A stretch of 64,000 nucleotides of DNA. Origin: Craspedostauros australis. Its lineage: Eukaryota > Bacillariophyta > Bacillariophyceae > Mastogloiales > Achnanthaceae. The position numbers and the translations under genes are program-made. The stretch covers positions 178,105 to 242,104 of the forward strand of contig JAMXDE010000067.1 of the NCBI GenBank assembly GCA_026770025.1. Reading direction: 5' to 3'. Within the stretch, counting starts at the first letter, position 1; each line of letters starts with the position of its first letter. The notes below the pieces were generated by a model, which saw only the letters and a program-made list of their open reading frames with translations, was not told the DNA's origin and did no database searches. Shown piece after piece: positions 12,445 to 21,900 of this stretch.

Positions 12445-12976
12445 TGCAGCCAGTATCTGTGCGAGGACGACAAATGCTGAGGCACCTCCAATTGTTCGCT
12501 TGCCGGCTTATCCGCTTATCCGTGACGTCTGTCTCATACGAGCTACAGCTTCCGACCTCCTCTTTGTTTGCGCTGTCCGAGGATGTCGGACAACCAGACC
12601 GATGACGGGATGGGATGATTCCGGCTGGCGCATCGCCTCCCAAAGAACTAGCGTGCGCGGTGAACATCAAATGGATTCAATGGCGGAAGCCCAAGTCACG
12701 ATTGTGGAGACGAGAGTGTGGACGCATGACATCCACCGGGACCGAGCGATTCCATCCTCTTGATTTATCCTGATGGGTCCTTTTGCATTCAAATCGACCG
12801 GGTGATTCATCGTCTTCTGACGGGGTGAAGATGTCCGTCTTTCAATATTGTTCGGCAAAGGATGGGTACCCACGGGCGGGGGCATCCACCGGTACGGAAC
12901 GAATGCAATCTGGATTGTCGCGTGCCCCTTGATACTGTTGCTTGGGCCTGGTACTTAGGTCTAGTGCACGCTGTAC
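12445..12976. other. Intergenic, nothing recognised
   Basis: 532 bp between the LINE remnant and the end of the leftward SRPBCC gene. No coding frame or structured element was recognised. Confidence 0.6.
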
Positions 12977-13834
12977 TCAGCTTCCCACATCTGTCTCTTC
13001 CGTGAGGTGGGTGCTCGCTGTTGAATCTTTGCCGATGGTTGGGTTGAGGTGGCCTTCCTTGCTTGCATCCATCCTCCTCCTGACCTCGGTATATAGATCT
13101 TCCATGTCATCCGGAAAGGTTCGCATCCCATCTCTTTGCAATTGCTTGCCGCGGAACCACAAAAACAGTCGCCCTCGCCAGTTGTTGGGAACCAATGCAA
13201 AGGAATCGGCGATATGACAGGAACCATGCTCGTTGGCGTCACATCCTTGTTGCTGTTGTTTTTCGTCTGGCTGCACCTCATGCACCGTTTGTGTTGTAGT
13301 CAAAGTGCAGGACCTCACGGTCGTTGCCCATGATATTTCATAGCGATTGCTTTCCGAATCGACATCCACTCCCGTGATCGTGAGGATCGAGTTGTAGGTT
13401 TGGTTGCTACTCGCACCAAACGAAAATTTAGCTCTGTACTTGGAGCCCACTTGTACACGGTCGACGCGTCCTCTTGTGTTGCCCTCTTTGGAGGCTTCGA
13501 GCACAGTATCATCTGCAACACGGACTCTATGTGGAAGAGAATGAGCAGGAGCAGAGCTCTCTTTGACAGAAGCAACCCCGACATCAGGAGTCGATATGAG
13601 ATCCATCCGTGTGCACAAGCGGAAGACTCGCGGATGACAGCTGAAGTCGGCCAGGACATCGAAAGCCACATCAGCTGGAATGTCCACGATCACGCAACCC
13701 ACCATGCCCATGTGGTCCTTCGTCTTCACGAATGTCGTCGTCATGTTGCCCCCTGTTGCCGCATGTTGCTGACTGTTGTGCTGAAGGAGCTGCGTTTGAG
13801 CTCCTGCGCCAAAGTTCTTTTTGCGATTCGTCAT
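12977..13834 (-). CDS. START/SRPBCC-like (polyketide cyclase-type) protein
   Basis: One exon, 285 codons, from ATG at 13834 to TGA at 12977. After a Gln-rich start, residues from about 45 read VDIPADVAFDVLADFSCHP and RVFRLCTRMDLI, typical of the first strand and helix of a SRPBCC/START fold (hydrophobic ligand pocket). Then come alternating strands (SKYRAKFSFG, NSILTITGVDV, RYEISWAT) and a final amphipathic helix (DDMEDLYTEVRRRMD). No signal peptide. Proteins of this fold bind lipids or other hydrophobic ligands; the ligand here is unknown. A single Gln run interrupts the fold. The fold assignment is from pattern only. Confidence 0.6.
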   Translation of the reverse strand: MTNRKKNFGAGAQTQLLQHNSQQHAATGGNMTTTFVKTKDHMGMVGCVIVDIPADVAFDVLADFSCHPRVFRLCTRMDLISTPDVGVASVKESSAPAHSLPHRVRVADDTVLEASKEGNTRGRVDRVQVGSKYRAKFSFGASSNQTYNSILTITGVDVDSESNRYEISWATTVRSCTLTTTQTVHEVQPDEKQQQQGCDANEHGSCHIADSFALVPNNWRGRLFLWFRGKQLQRDGMRTFPDDMEDLYTEVRRRMDASKEGHLNPTIGKDSTASTHLTEETDVGS

Positions 13835-15266
13835 GAATGGTCATCAAATGCATAGAGCAGAGATGTGCTCGATGGAAGGCAACAACAAAGATGGTGGATG
13901 CCTCGCGGTGCATGTGGATGAGATGGTGCGTGTATGATCTGTTCCTGGCCCTCTCCAACGATCCGCCGGTAGCTCCGAACATGTCCATCCCTCTGGATGT
14001 CCAGCGGAGGGATCCGCGAGTACGTCATGTTCGTCTGTGTGGTTGGTTTTGGTCGTGGCTCGCATTGAACGAACAGGCTAGAAAGTGTTCCAGGCGCTCT
14101 ACACTTCTTGTTGTAGCCAACACCACACTTGTTCTGGCGCACGTGCCGCTGTACCGCGTGTGTGTGATACTGGGAGGTGCTCAGATGGGATGTAGGGCTC
14201 TTGGGGAGTCATAATTACATGTACGAGTATGATGACATGGATCACATCAACGCTTGGGGTCTATAATGATATAGAGAGTGAAGATTGCTCTTGTTTGGAG
14301 ATAGCGACCCCCTCACTACATGCTTGTGGAGGAGTGTCCTCTTTGCTATTAAGAGAGAGTGCGCTCTCCTCGGTTCCCTTTTCACAATCCTCACCCGGTT
14401 TCATGCAATGCAGAAACTGAGCCACACCTGCGCGTGAAGCCAGGATAGAACCGCTTCCTACATGAGGTGAAAAGGAATGATAATGACCATCCTCGGCACA
14501 TCCAGTGTCTTCAACCATGGGGCTGTTGGAAGGACGAAAGGATGCATGATACCAAATTGTAGAGAGTTGGAGGGAATTGTGTTGCTGGGAAGATCGCGAA
14601 CTATGTGCAGTTGCCGTTGATACTTGACTAGCTGTGTCTGTTGGCGCGCCAACGCCTCTTCACCTGCATTGACCTGGTGCGGATGTATTCGCTGGCGATG
14701 GGGGGCATGCATGAAACCCATGCAACTTGAGATCCGTGGCCCCATATGTTCTTGCGGAGACAGCGTGCAATGTGTCAACGCATCTGTTGTGAAGTGAACG
14801 GATCCCAGCCACCACAACAGGCTGCCACCCATGGTGATGATCTCGTTGCCGCCGAATCATGTTATCGGTAGTACGAGGTTGAGAGCAGTTTTTCCCGGGA
14901 ATGAGCACGGGTGAGATATGGACATGATCAACGGTCCGCAGGGGGTGTATACTCTCGCTTGTCACCGTTACGTTTTGCCAATGGTTTGTGCGCATACTGG
15001 TGCTGCAAATGTCCTCATACCCACAAGATGACGATCACAAGTGTGAGAGCAGCCATGTCATGCCATGTCACATCATGGATAACGTGTATATTGTGGGACG
15101 CTGTTTCGCCGCAGTTTCCAGAATGTGATCATCAGTGGAAATCTTTCCTCTTTGTGATGTGTCGGCGATGTATGTGATGAACCCGTTGGCTGGAGACAGG
15201 TACGAAAGTGACACCGAGAACAACCAGGCTGTGCGCACACTCTGTCCCATCACTTGAGTTGTGAGT
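13835..15266. other. Intergenic, nothing recognised
   Basis: 1.4 kb between two leftward genes. Several short open frames overlap each other in all directions with no domain, targeting signal or codon bias. The promoter of the SRPBCC gene should lie in the left part. Confidence 0.55.
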
Positions 15267-15998
15267 CTAGTTTGTCTCCTGCTGCATTTCCTCCCACTGT
15301 AATTGTTGTATTTGTTGTAGTTGTTGTGTCTGCTGCATTTGCTCTTGCTTGTATCGCAACGCCTCGCGCTTCCACTGATTCTCTGTGCGGAAGCGTTCGA
15401 TGGTATCGACTCTGAGGAAGGTTCCGCCATTCTCCTCCATGTGTCGAAAGTCGACTTGGTATCCATATCCGCACAGGTTGAGAACGAGACCGAGCGAGAG
15501 GAAGGCACCGAGGAAGATGGTGGTGTATGTCCACGCCTTGTCAATGACATCACCGACGGAACGTAGGATTGATTTGATGTCAACATTCTTTTTTGCTTTC
15601 TTGATTGCATTCTGGTCATTGTCTTGGTTGCTCTTGCCCTCGTTGCTGTTTCTGCGAGTCAGTTTGTCCTGATTGGTCTGATCCATGCTGTCTGCACTTG
15701 GATCATGTCTGCCGTGATCATTCTCATCATCGTTAGATCCGAACAGTACCAACGGTGACGGTGTTGCTGTTGCTGTTGCTGTTCTTGATGAAAATGATGG
15801 CAGTGATGTCACATCAATCAAGTGTGTGCACCTTGCACTGGAACTGGCACTCGAACTTGCACTCGAACTTGCATTTGTGAATGCTGTCGCTTTGGCTGTC
15901 GGTGATGGCGACGCTGGAACGAATGCTGCTTGGATCGACTGGGCCGCAGCCACAACCATGACCGCTGCCATCGCAGGTACCACCTGGGTTCTCCTCAT
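15267..15998 (-). CDS. Plastid-targeted single-TM protein, unknown function
   Basis: 243 codons from ATG at 15998; the frame runs further upstream but has no earlier ATG, and this start places a signal peptide first. The N-terminus is MRRTQVVPAMAAVMVVAAAQ then SIQA-AFVPASPSPTAK: a hydrophobic core, an Ala/Phe cleavage motif and a Ser/Ala-rich transit peptide, the bipartite plastid signal of complex red plastids. After an Asp/Asn-rich linker follow a basic stretch (KKAKKNVDIKSI), one membrane span at about 175-197 (TTIFLGAFLSLGLVLNLCGY), then a charged conserved-looking segment (VDFRHMEENGG, DTIERFRTENQWKRE) and a Gln-rich end. It is probably an integral plastid membrane protein. I do not recognise the family. 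Confidence 0.72.
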   Translation of the reverse strand: MRRTQVVPAMAAVMVVAAAQSIQAAFVPASPSPTAKATAFTNASSSASSSASSSARCTHLIDVTSLPSFSSRTATATATPSPLVLFGSNDDENDHGRHDPSADSMDQTNQDKLTRRNSNEGKSNQDNDQNAIKKAKKNVDIKSILRSVGDVIDKAWTYTTIFLGAFLSLGLVLNLCGYGYQVDFRHMEENGGTFLRVDTIERFRTENQWKREALRYKQEQMQQTQQLQQIQQLQWEEMQQETN

Positions 15999-16845
15999 GA
16001 TTGTTGCCTTTGCGACCACTCCAGCTGAAGCTTCGTTCGTCTTCACACCACTACTTGCAGCACTTGTAGAGTGTGTGAGGAGAGTACCATACAATTATAG
16101 TACGTTTATGGATAGGATCTTCCTTGTCTCACCCTCTCGTTCTTTCTCTCGCTCATTCCCTCTCTCTTTTGGTGCGCCATCATCCCCACCCATGTGAGTC
16201 ATCGCAGAGCATCATCGTCCGTGGATACTCCTCACGCTTCATGTTGTGTGGTGGAGCTGCACGAGTACTTGTCACGTGTATCGTGGTCGTACCGTGTATT
16301 GTTCCGGAACTTTCTTTCGTGTTCTTTTGTCTGATGTCTTTTGTGTGTGCCAACTCGTGTTTGAGCATTTGTGTGTTGTTGCGAAGGCTGACGTCATGTG
16401 CGGTGGCGATCGTGGTGATGATGACCGACTTCCACGACTAAACAGACTGCTTCACACCCCACCAATCAACGGCGAGCATCGAACATGACTCGACCATGGC
16501 GACCACACTGACCATTCAAACCGTGATGACACGTCAGAAATCAACGTCATCGTGACATCTTCCCTCCTTTCGCGATTTCATGATGACGTCAAATGTTGGA
16601 CAACACACGAGAAGGATCGCACATTTTCAAGATCCGTCAAAACCCATCAAACCACTCACACCACATTTCGCGATTCTCTCTCGCGCGCATTTTGTGCATC
16701 TCCACAACGCACATCCTGTACCAATACTCCATTGTTCTTCGTCGCCCTGTTTCATCATCTCTTCATCCCTCCACTTTGTCATAAACTCACAACCCAACGG
16801 CAATCCAACCCAACCCAACCCAACCCAACCGCAACACATTACAAC
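15999..16845. promoter_or_regulatory. Divergent promoter region of two plastid-protein genes
   Basis: 847 bp between two start codons facing away from each other. Just before the right-hand ATG stands a run of the pentamer CCAAC/CCCAA (about 16803-16831) that would lie in the 5' leader. Both products carry near-identical plastid presequences, so shared light or plastid-linked control is plausible. No core promoter element was identified with confidence. Confidence 0.5.
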
Positions 16846-18336
16846 ATGAAGTTCACGAGCCAAGCTATCGTCCTTGCGGCCTCTGCCCTGATGGCAGGCA
16901 ACCAGGCTTCCGCCTTCGTCCCAGCCTCCCCATCCTTCGTTGCCAAGAGCGCTGTCGCCCCAGTCGCCCCAGCAAGCCTCGTCAGCAGCAGCCGCCGCAG
17001 CAACGTCAACAATGACCTCCTCTCCACCACCATCTCCAGCTCCACAGCCCTCAACATGGGTCTGATCAGCAAGCTGTTCGGAGGCGAAGATGACTCCGTC
17101 GAGGTCACCGAGGGCAAGGTCGTTGCCCCACAGGAGATCAACGAGGAGCAGGTCCGCAGCCTCTTCACCCTCTGGAACGACGCCCTGGCCACCGGAGACT
17201 CCCGCATCGTCGCCAAGCGTTACGCCGCCGATCCAGTCCTCCTCCCAACCGTCTCCGACACCCCACGCACTGACTTCGGCTCCATCAAGGACTACTTCGA
17301 TGCCTTCCTCCTCAAGAAGCCACAGGGCAAGGTGGTCGATGGCAACATCCGCATCGGACACAACTGGGCACAGGACAGCGGCATCTACGAGTTCACCATG
17401 GGCGCCGACGGCTCCAAGGTCAAGGCCCGCTACACCTTCATCTACATCTACGAGAACAACCAGTGGAAGATCAGCCACCACCACTCCAGCATGATGCCGG
17501 AGGAGATGGTGAGCCCAGAGGCCATCACCGAGGATGAGGTCCGCGGACTGTTCGGTCTGTGGAACGACGCCCTCGCCACCCTCGACTCCAAGAAGGTCGC
17601 CAGCAGGTACGCCAGCGAGGGAGTCCTCCTCCCAACCGTCAGCGACACCCCACGCGTTGATTTCGATGGAATCGTCGATTACTTCGACGCCTTCCTCCTC
17701 AAGAAGCCTCAGGGTGAGATCCTCGAGAGCAACGTGATCGTGGGCACCAACTGGGCTCAGGATGCCGGAATCTACGAGTTCACCATGGGCGCCGATGGCT
17801 CCAAGGTCAAGGGTCGTTACACCTTCATCTACGTGTTCGAGGATGGCGAGTGGAAGATCAGCCAGCACCACTCCTCTGTCATGCCGGAGGGCATCCCAAC
17901 CTCCCAGCCAATCTCCGAGCCGCAGGTGAAGAATCTGTTCTTCCTGTGGAACGACGCCCTCGCCACCGAGGACCCAATCGCCGTCGCCAACCGTTACAGC
18001 AAGAACGCCGTCCTCCTGCCCACCGTGAGCGACGTGCCACGCACCGACCGCGATCTGATCGTGGACTACTTCGAAGGCTTCCTCAAGAAGAAGCCACAGG
18101 GTGAGATCCTTGAGAGCAACGTGATGATGGGCAGCGACTGGGCCCAGGATGCTGGCATCTACGAGTTCACCATGGGCGTCGATGGTTCCAAGGTGAAGGG
18201 CCGCTACAGCTTCGTGTACGTGTTCGAGGATGGAGCCTGGAAGATCGCCCACCACCACTCGTCGGTGATGCCAGAGGGCATCCTCGGAGAGTCGCCGAAG
18301 CCTGCTGAGAAGGAGGTCGCCGCTGCCGAGAAGTAA
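16846..18336 (+). CDS. Plastid-targeted protein with three tandem SnoaL/CaMKII-AD-like domains
   Basis: 496 residues from ATG at 16846, where a signal peptide begins (MKFTSQAIVLAASALMAG, then NQASAFVPASPS, a textbook ASAF motif). The mature part has three copies of one domain at about 95-223, 226-348 and 354-480. Each has LWNDALAT, VLLPTVSD, DYFDAFL or DYFEGFL, LKKPQGE, WAQDxGIYEFTMGxDGSKVK, RYxF and HHSSxMPE. This is the pattern of the SgcJ/EcaC, DUF4440 and CaMKII-association-domain branch of the NTF2-like fold. Codons are strongly biased to C or G endings, unlike neighbouring genes, suggesting very high expression. The function in the plastid is unknown; a carrier or assembly role is only a guess. 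Confidence 0.85.
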   Translation: MKFTSQAIVLAASALMAGNQASAFVPASPSFVAKSAVAPVAPASLVSSSRRSNVNNDLLSTTISSSTALNMGLISKLFGGEDDSVEVTEGKVVAPQEINEEQVRSLFTLWNDALATGDSRIVAKRYAADPVLLPTVSDTPRTDFGSIKDYFDAFLLKKPQGKVVDGNIRIGHNWAQDSGIYEFTMGADGSKVKARYTFIYIYENNQWKISHHHSSMMPEEMVSPEAITEDEVRGLFGLWNDALATLDSKKVASRYASEGVLLPTVSDTPRVDFDGIVDYFDAFLLKKPQGEILESNVIVGTNWAQDAGIYEFTMGADGSKVKGRYTFIYVFEDGEWKISQHHSSVMPEGIPTSQPISEPQVKNLFFLWNDALATEDPIAVANRYSKNAVLLPTVSDVPRTDRDLIVDYFEGFLKKKPQGEILESNVMMGSDWAQDAGIYEFTMGVDGSKVKGRYSFVYVFEDGAWKIAHHHSSVMPEGILGESPKPAEKEVAAAEK

Positions 18337-18978
18337 ATGAGCACGGTACTACGCTGCACTGTGCCTACGATGTACATGCTCGGACGTACAAAGCGGCGAA
18401 TATGGCAAGAAGGCACGGCGGTGATCTGTGCGTGAGGAATGGATGGAATGGAACGGATTGACACCAATAGGAATGGAAGAGAGGGTGGCCAGCAACGCGG
18501 CTTGGCCCCAGTACGCCTGCATATGTAAGGACGGACGCAAGCGCCCGATGCTGCATCCCTCGGAAGAGCGACAAACTGAACGTTGACAATGATCACAATG
18601 ATTAGAACAACTACAAGTAACATAGCAACAACTGTACAATGCGAAAAGAAGCGCTGCAAGTCTCTTATTGCACGATTCTGGGGGCCTCACGGCGATCGTG
18701 CTTCCCGATGCTTCCTGCAGGGAGACCAGGCAGCACCAACATACGAGTACGAACGCTGTTCGGCAGATCCAGACTATCGACTCTATCGAACTTCTCCAGC
18801 TGCCAATTCGGCGTACGTGATGTGCTGTACGAGTAGCGTAAACGTGCAAGTTGCGACTGCGCGTGTTATGAATTATTGTATGTGCAATGCTCGTCTTGCG
18901 TCGGCGTCTCAACAGGTGCGCACCCTGTCATCTTGCTGCCGACTGTCGGCAGGTCGAGATGACTCCGATCTACAGAGC
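18337..18978. other. Convergent 3' intergenic region
   Basis: 642 bp between the ends of the triple-domain plastid gene and the coiled-coil gene. It should hold both 3' UTRs. No gene was recognised. Confidence 0.6.
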
Positions 18979-21900
18979 CTACTGCTGCTGCACAGCGATG
19001 TTGTCAGGAAGTTCAAGTTCCTGATCTCCTGGGGTTGCTTCTGGCGTCGTCACCTTGGGCTTTGTCGGCATCACCAACATTCCGCGCATGCGACCAATCA
19101 TGCTGTTGGTACGGTCCACCTTGCGGCGTTGCTGTGTGGCGGGTGAGCCCAACTCCTCCGAACCTACGATGTTGTTTCCATTTTCCTTGTTTGCCTGAGC
19201 TGCACCCTTCATGACATGGTTCTCACCAATCGAGGACAAGGAGCAATCGTCACACGATGACGCCCGGGATCGGCCCATGGACGTCGCCAGGGAACGACGT
19301 CTGAACATGCGTTGCATGATCCCGGCCTTGGGAGTGATGTCGCTGTCACAGTTGCTTGGTGAGTCCGTCTCGTAGCTCAGGACGGAGGTGTTGTCACTCT
19401 CATTTGTGCCGGCCTTGCGCTTGCCATATTGCAAGTTCAGCGTCGGTAGACGGAAGAGGCCATGTTTGCCTTCGCGTGTGTTCTTGGACGTTTGTTGCTT
19501 CAAGATCTCGATTCCATCCACACCGATGGCATCGACGGCCTTGAGTTCATCCATCCCGGAAACACTTCCGTCGAGATTGAGCATGTCGTCTTCGGTGAAT
19601 TCCTTCGAGTCTTCAGGATTGTAGTCAGGGAGCGCCTCAATATCCTTACCATTCTCCGGCTTATCCCCGAATCCAAGGCTTCGGAAGGACGAGAAGAGCT
19701 TGTCGGTCTTGTTGAAGTCTTGAGATCCACCACCTGCTTCGTGCCTATTCTCACCATCGTCGACACTGCTGTCGTCTCCCTCTTCGATGATCTCAACGGT
19801 TGAACGCCGAGGGTTCTGAGGTCCCGCGCCAGGGTTCAAAGAAGTGGTGGAATTCGATCGGAATGATCCCAACCAACCTCTTCTGCCCGCAGGATTGGCC
19901 TTCGTGGTTTCGATCTGCTCAACCGTCTCCTGGATGAGCAATTCCTGGGTTTTCTTTTGTGCCTCCACAACGTCCTCCAGCCCAAGATCCAGATCACGGA
20001 ATGACTTCTTCAGTCGCTCCATCTGCAGCTGTTTCTCCATCTGAAGCCTCTCATTCTTCGATAGCTTCGGGCTCATCATTGGGTTCGGCTCTGCCCCCTT
20101 GGCCTTTGGCGTTGGCTGTTGTCGTTCATTCATAGTGTGAGTTTGAGTGCTGTACTGGTTTGGCACCATCGGCTCCACGGTAAGGTGTCTTGCGGACTGC
20201 GAGAAGCGTTTCAGCAAACCTGCCTTCGGCGATCGTCGGTCTTCGCTCATTGTGGGTATTCTGGACTCGTACTCGAATCGCATCGACGGGGCACGCTGGA
20301 GGCTGTTGCGTCTTGCGACTCGTTCGTTGCTCTTCTTGAGCATTTCGAGGACTTGCATAGCTTTCTGCCTTGCCTCATCCTCGTCGACAAAAGATTGCAA
20401 CGACGATATGGACTCGTTGTTGTCCAGCGTGTCATCTCCAAGCGTGCCATCTTCTGCAGAGATTCCTGTATGCTGCGAATCGTACATGTCGGCCATGTCG
20501 CCGTTCTCGCCCCCAAGGCTCAAGTCCTCCTCCTCATCATCATCGTCATCGAGGTCTGACACATCTGAAACATACGAATTGTCGTCGTCGTTATCATCGT
20601 CATCATTTTCACTGCCATCGTTTGTTGCACAGACGTTTGCACGTGCCGAATCATGACCGTCAACACCAGACTGCTCAGTGTTCGTAGATTTTGCGGCTTC
20701 TGACTCTGCCTCAGTGTCTTCCTTTGCGTTGGCTTCAGCTTCCAGTTTCGCCTTTTCTTCTGCCGCTTGCATTCTTGCCTGCTCCTCGGCCATTAGTTTG
20801 GCGGCCTCCTCTTCTGCTCGCACTTGTGCTTCTTCCTGTGCCTTCAAACGAGCAGCCTCGTGCTCGGCCGCGCGGTGCGCCTCTCTTTCGGCCTCCGCCC
20901 TCGCTTCCTCCTCGGCCATCAAGCGAGCAGCCTCCTCTTCGGCCTTGCGACGCGCTTCCTGCTCAGCCTTCAACCTTTTCGCTTCTGCTTTAAGCCTGGC
21001 AGCTTCGCTTTCGGCCTGCTGACGTGCTGCCTTCAAACGCGCAGCTTCTTCTGCTTCTGCCAGAATGCGGGCCTCTTCTTCTGCCTTCGACTGTGCGGCC
21101 TTTGCTTCGGCTTCTGCTTCCGCCTTGGCTTTGGCCTCGGCTTCTACTTGCAAGCGCGCCTCTTCTGCCTTCAACTGTGCAGCTTCTGCTGCGGCCTTAG
21201 ATTTCGCGTCCACCTCGGCCTTCAATCGTTCCGCTTCCGCTTCCTCAGCTTCCGCCTTCGCCTGCGCTTCCTCAGCCTCTGCTTTGGCCTTCGCTTCTGC
21301 CTCTGCCTTCAACCGAGCTGCTTCCTCCGCTTCAGCCTTGATCTTGGCTTTGGTCTCCTCATCCTCCTTCACGCGTGCTGCTTCCTCAGCCTCGGCCTCT
21401 GCTTTGGCCTTCGCTTCAGCAACCGCCTTGGCCTCTTCCTCCTCCGCTTTCACGCGCGCTGCTTCCGCAGCCTCAGCCTCTGCTTTAGCTTCTGATTCAG
21501 CCTTCAACTGTGCAGCCTCGGCTTCCTTCTCCGCCTTCAACTGTGCCTCTTCCTCTGCCTTCAATTGTGCAGCATTGGCTTCGGCCTTCAATTGTGCAGC
21601 ATTGGCTTCGGCCTTCACTTTTTCTTCGGCCTGCACGCGCGCATCTTCTGCTGCTTTGGCTCTTGCCTGTTTCTCAGCTCGAATGCGTTCAATTTCTTGT
21701 CGTGCGGCTTCGAGCTTGGCAACTTCGTCCTCGAGATTAATTTGCGACGCAATCATCTCGTCCTCCTTTTTCTCCTCGCTGTTGGGCATTGGCTGATGCT
21801 GTTTGGTGGCTTCCTTCTTCAGGTTGTACTGCGAGGCAAGGTAGTTGATGCGTTCCTGCTTGGTGGCTTCACGCCACTCAGTGGTTGTGGCATTATCGCC

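Noticed and set aside
16627-18258. 543-codon open frame antisense to the triple-domain plastid gene
   Set aside because: It is a by-product of strong C/G-ending codon bias in the sense gene; no start context, targeting signal or domain.
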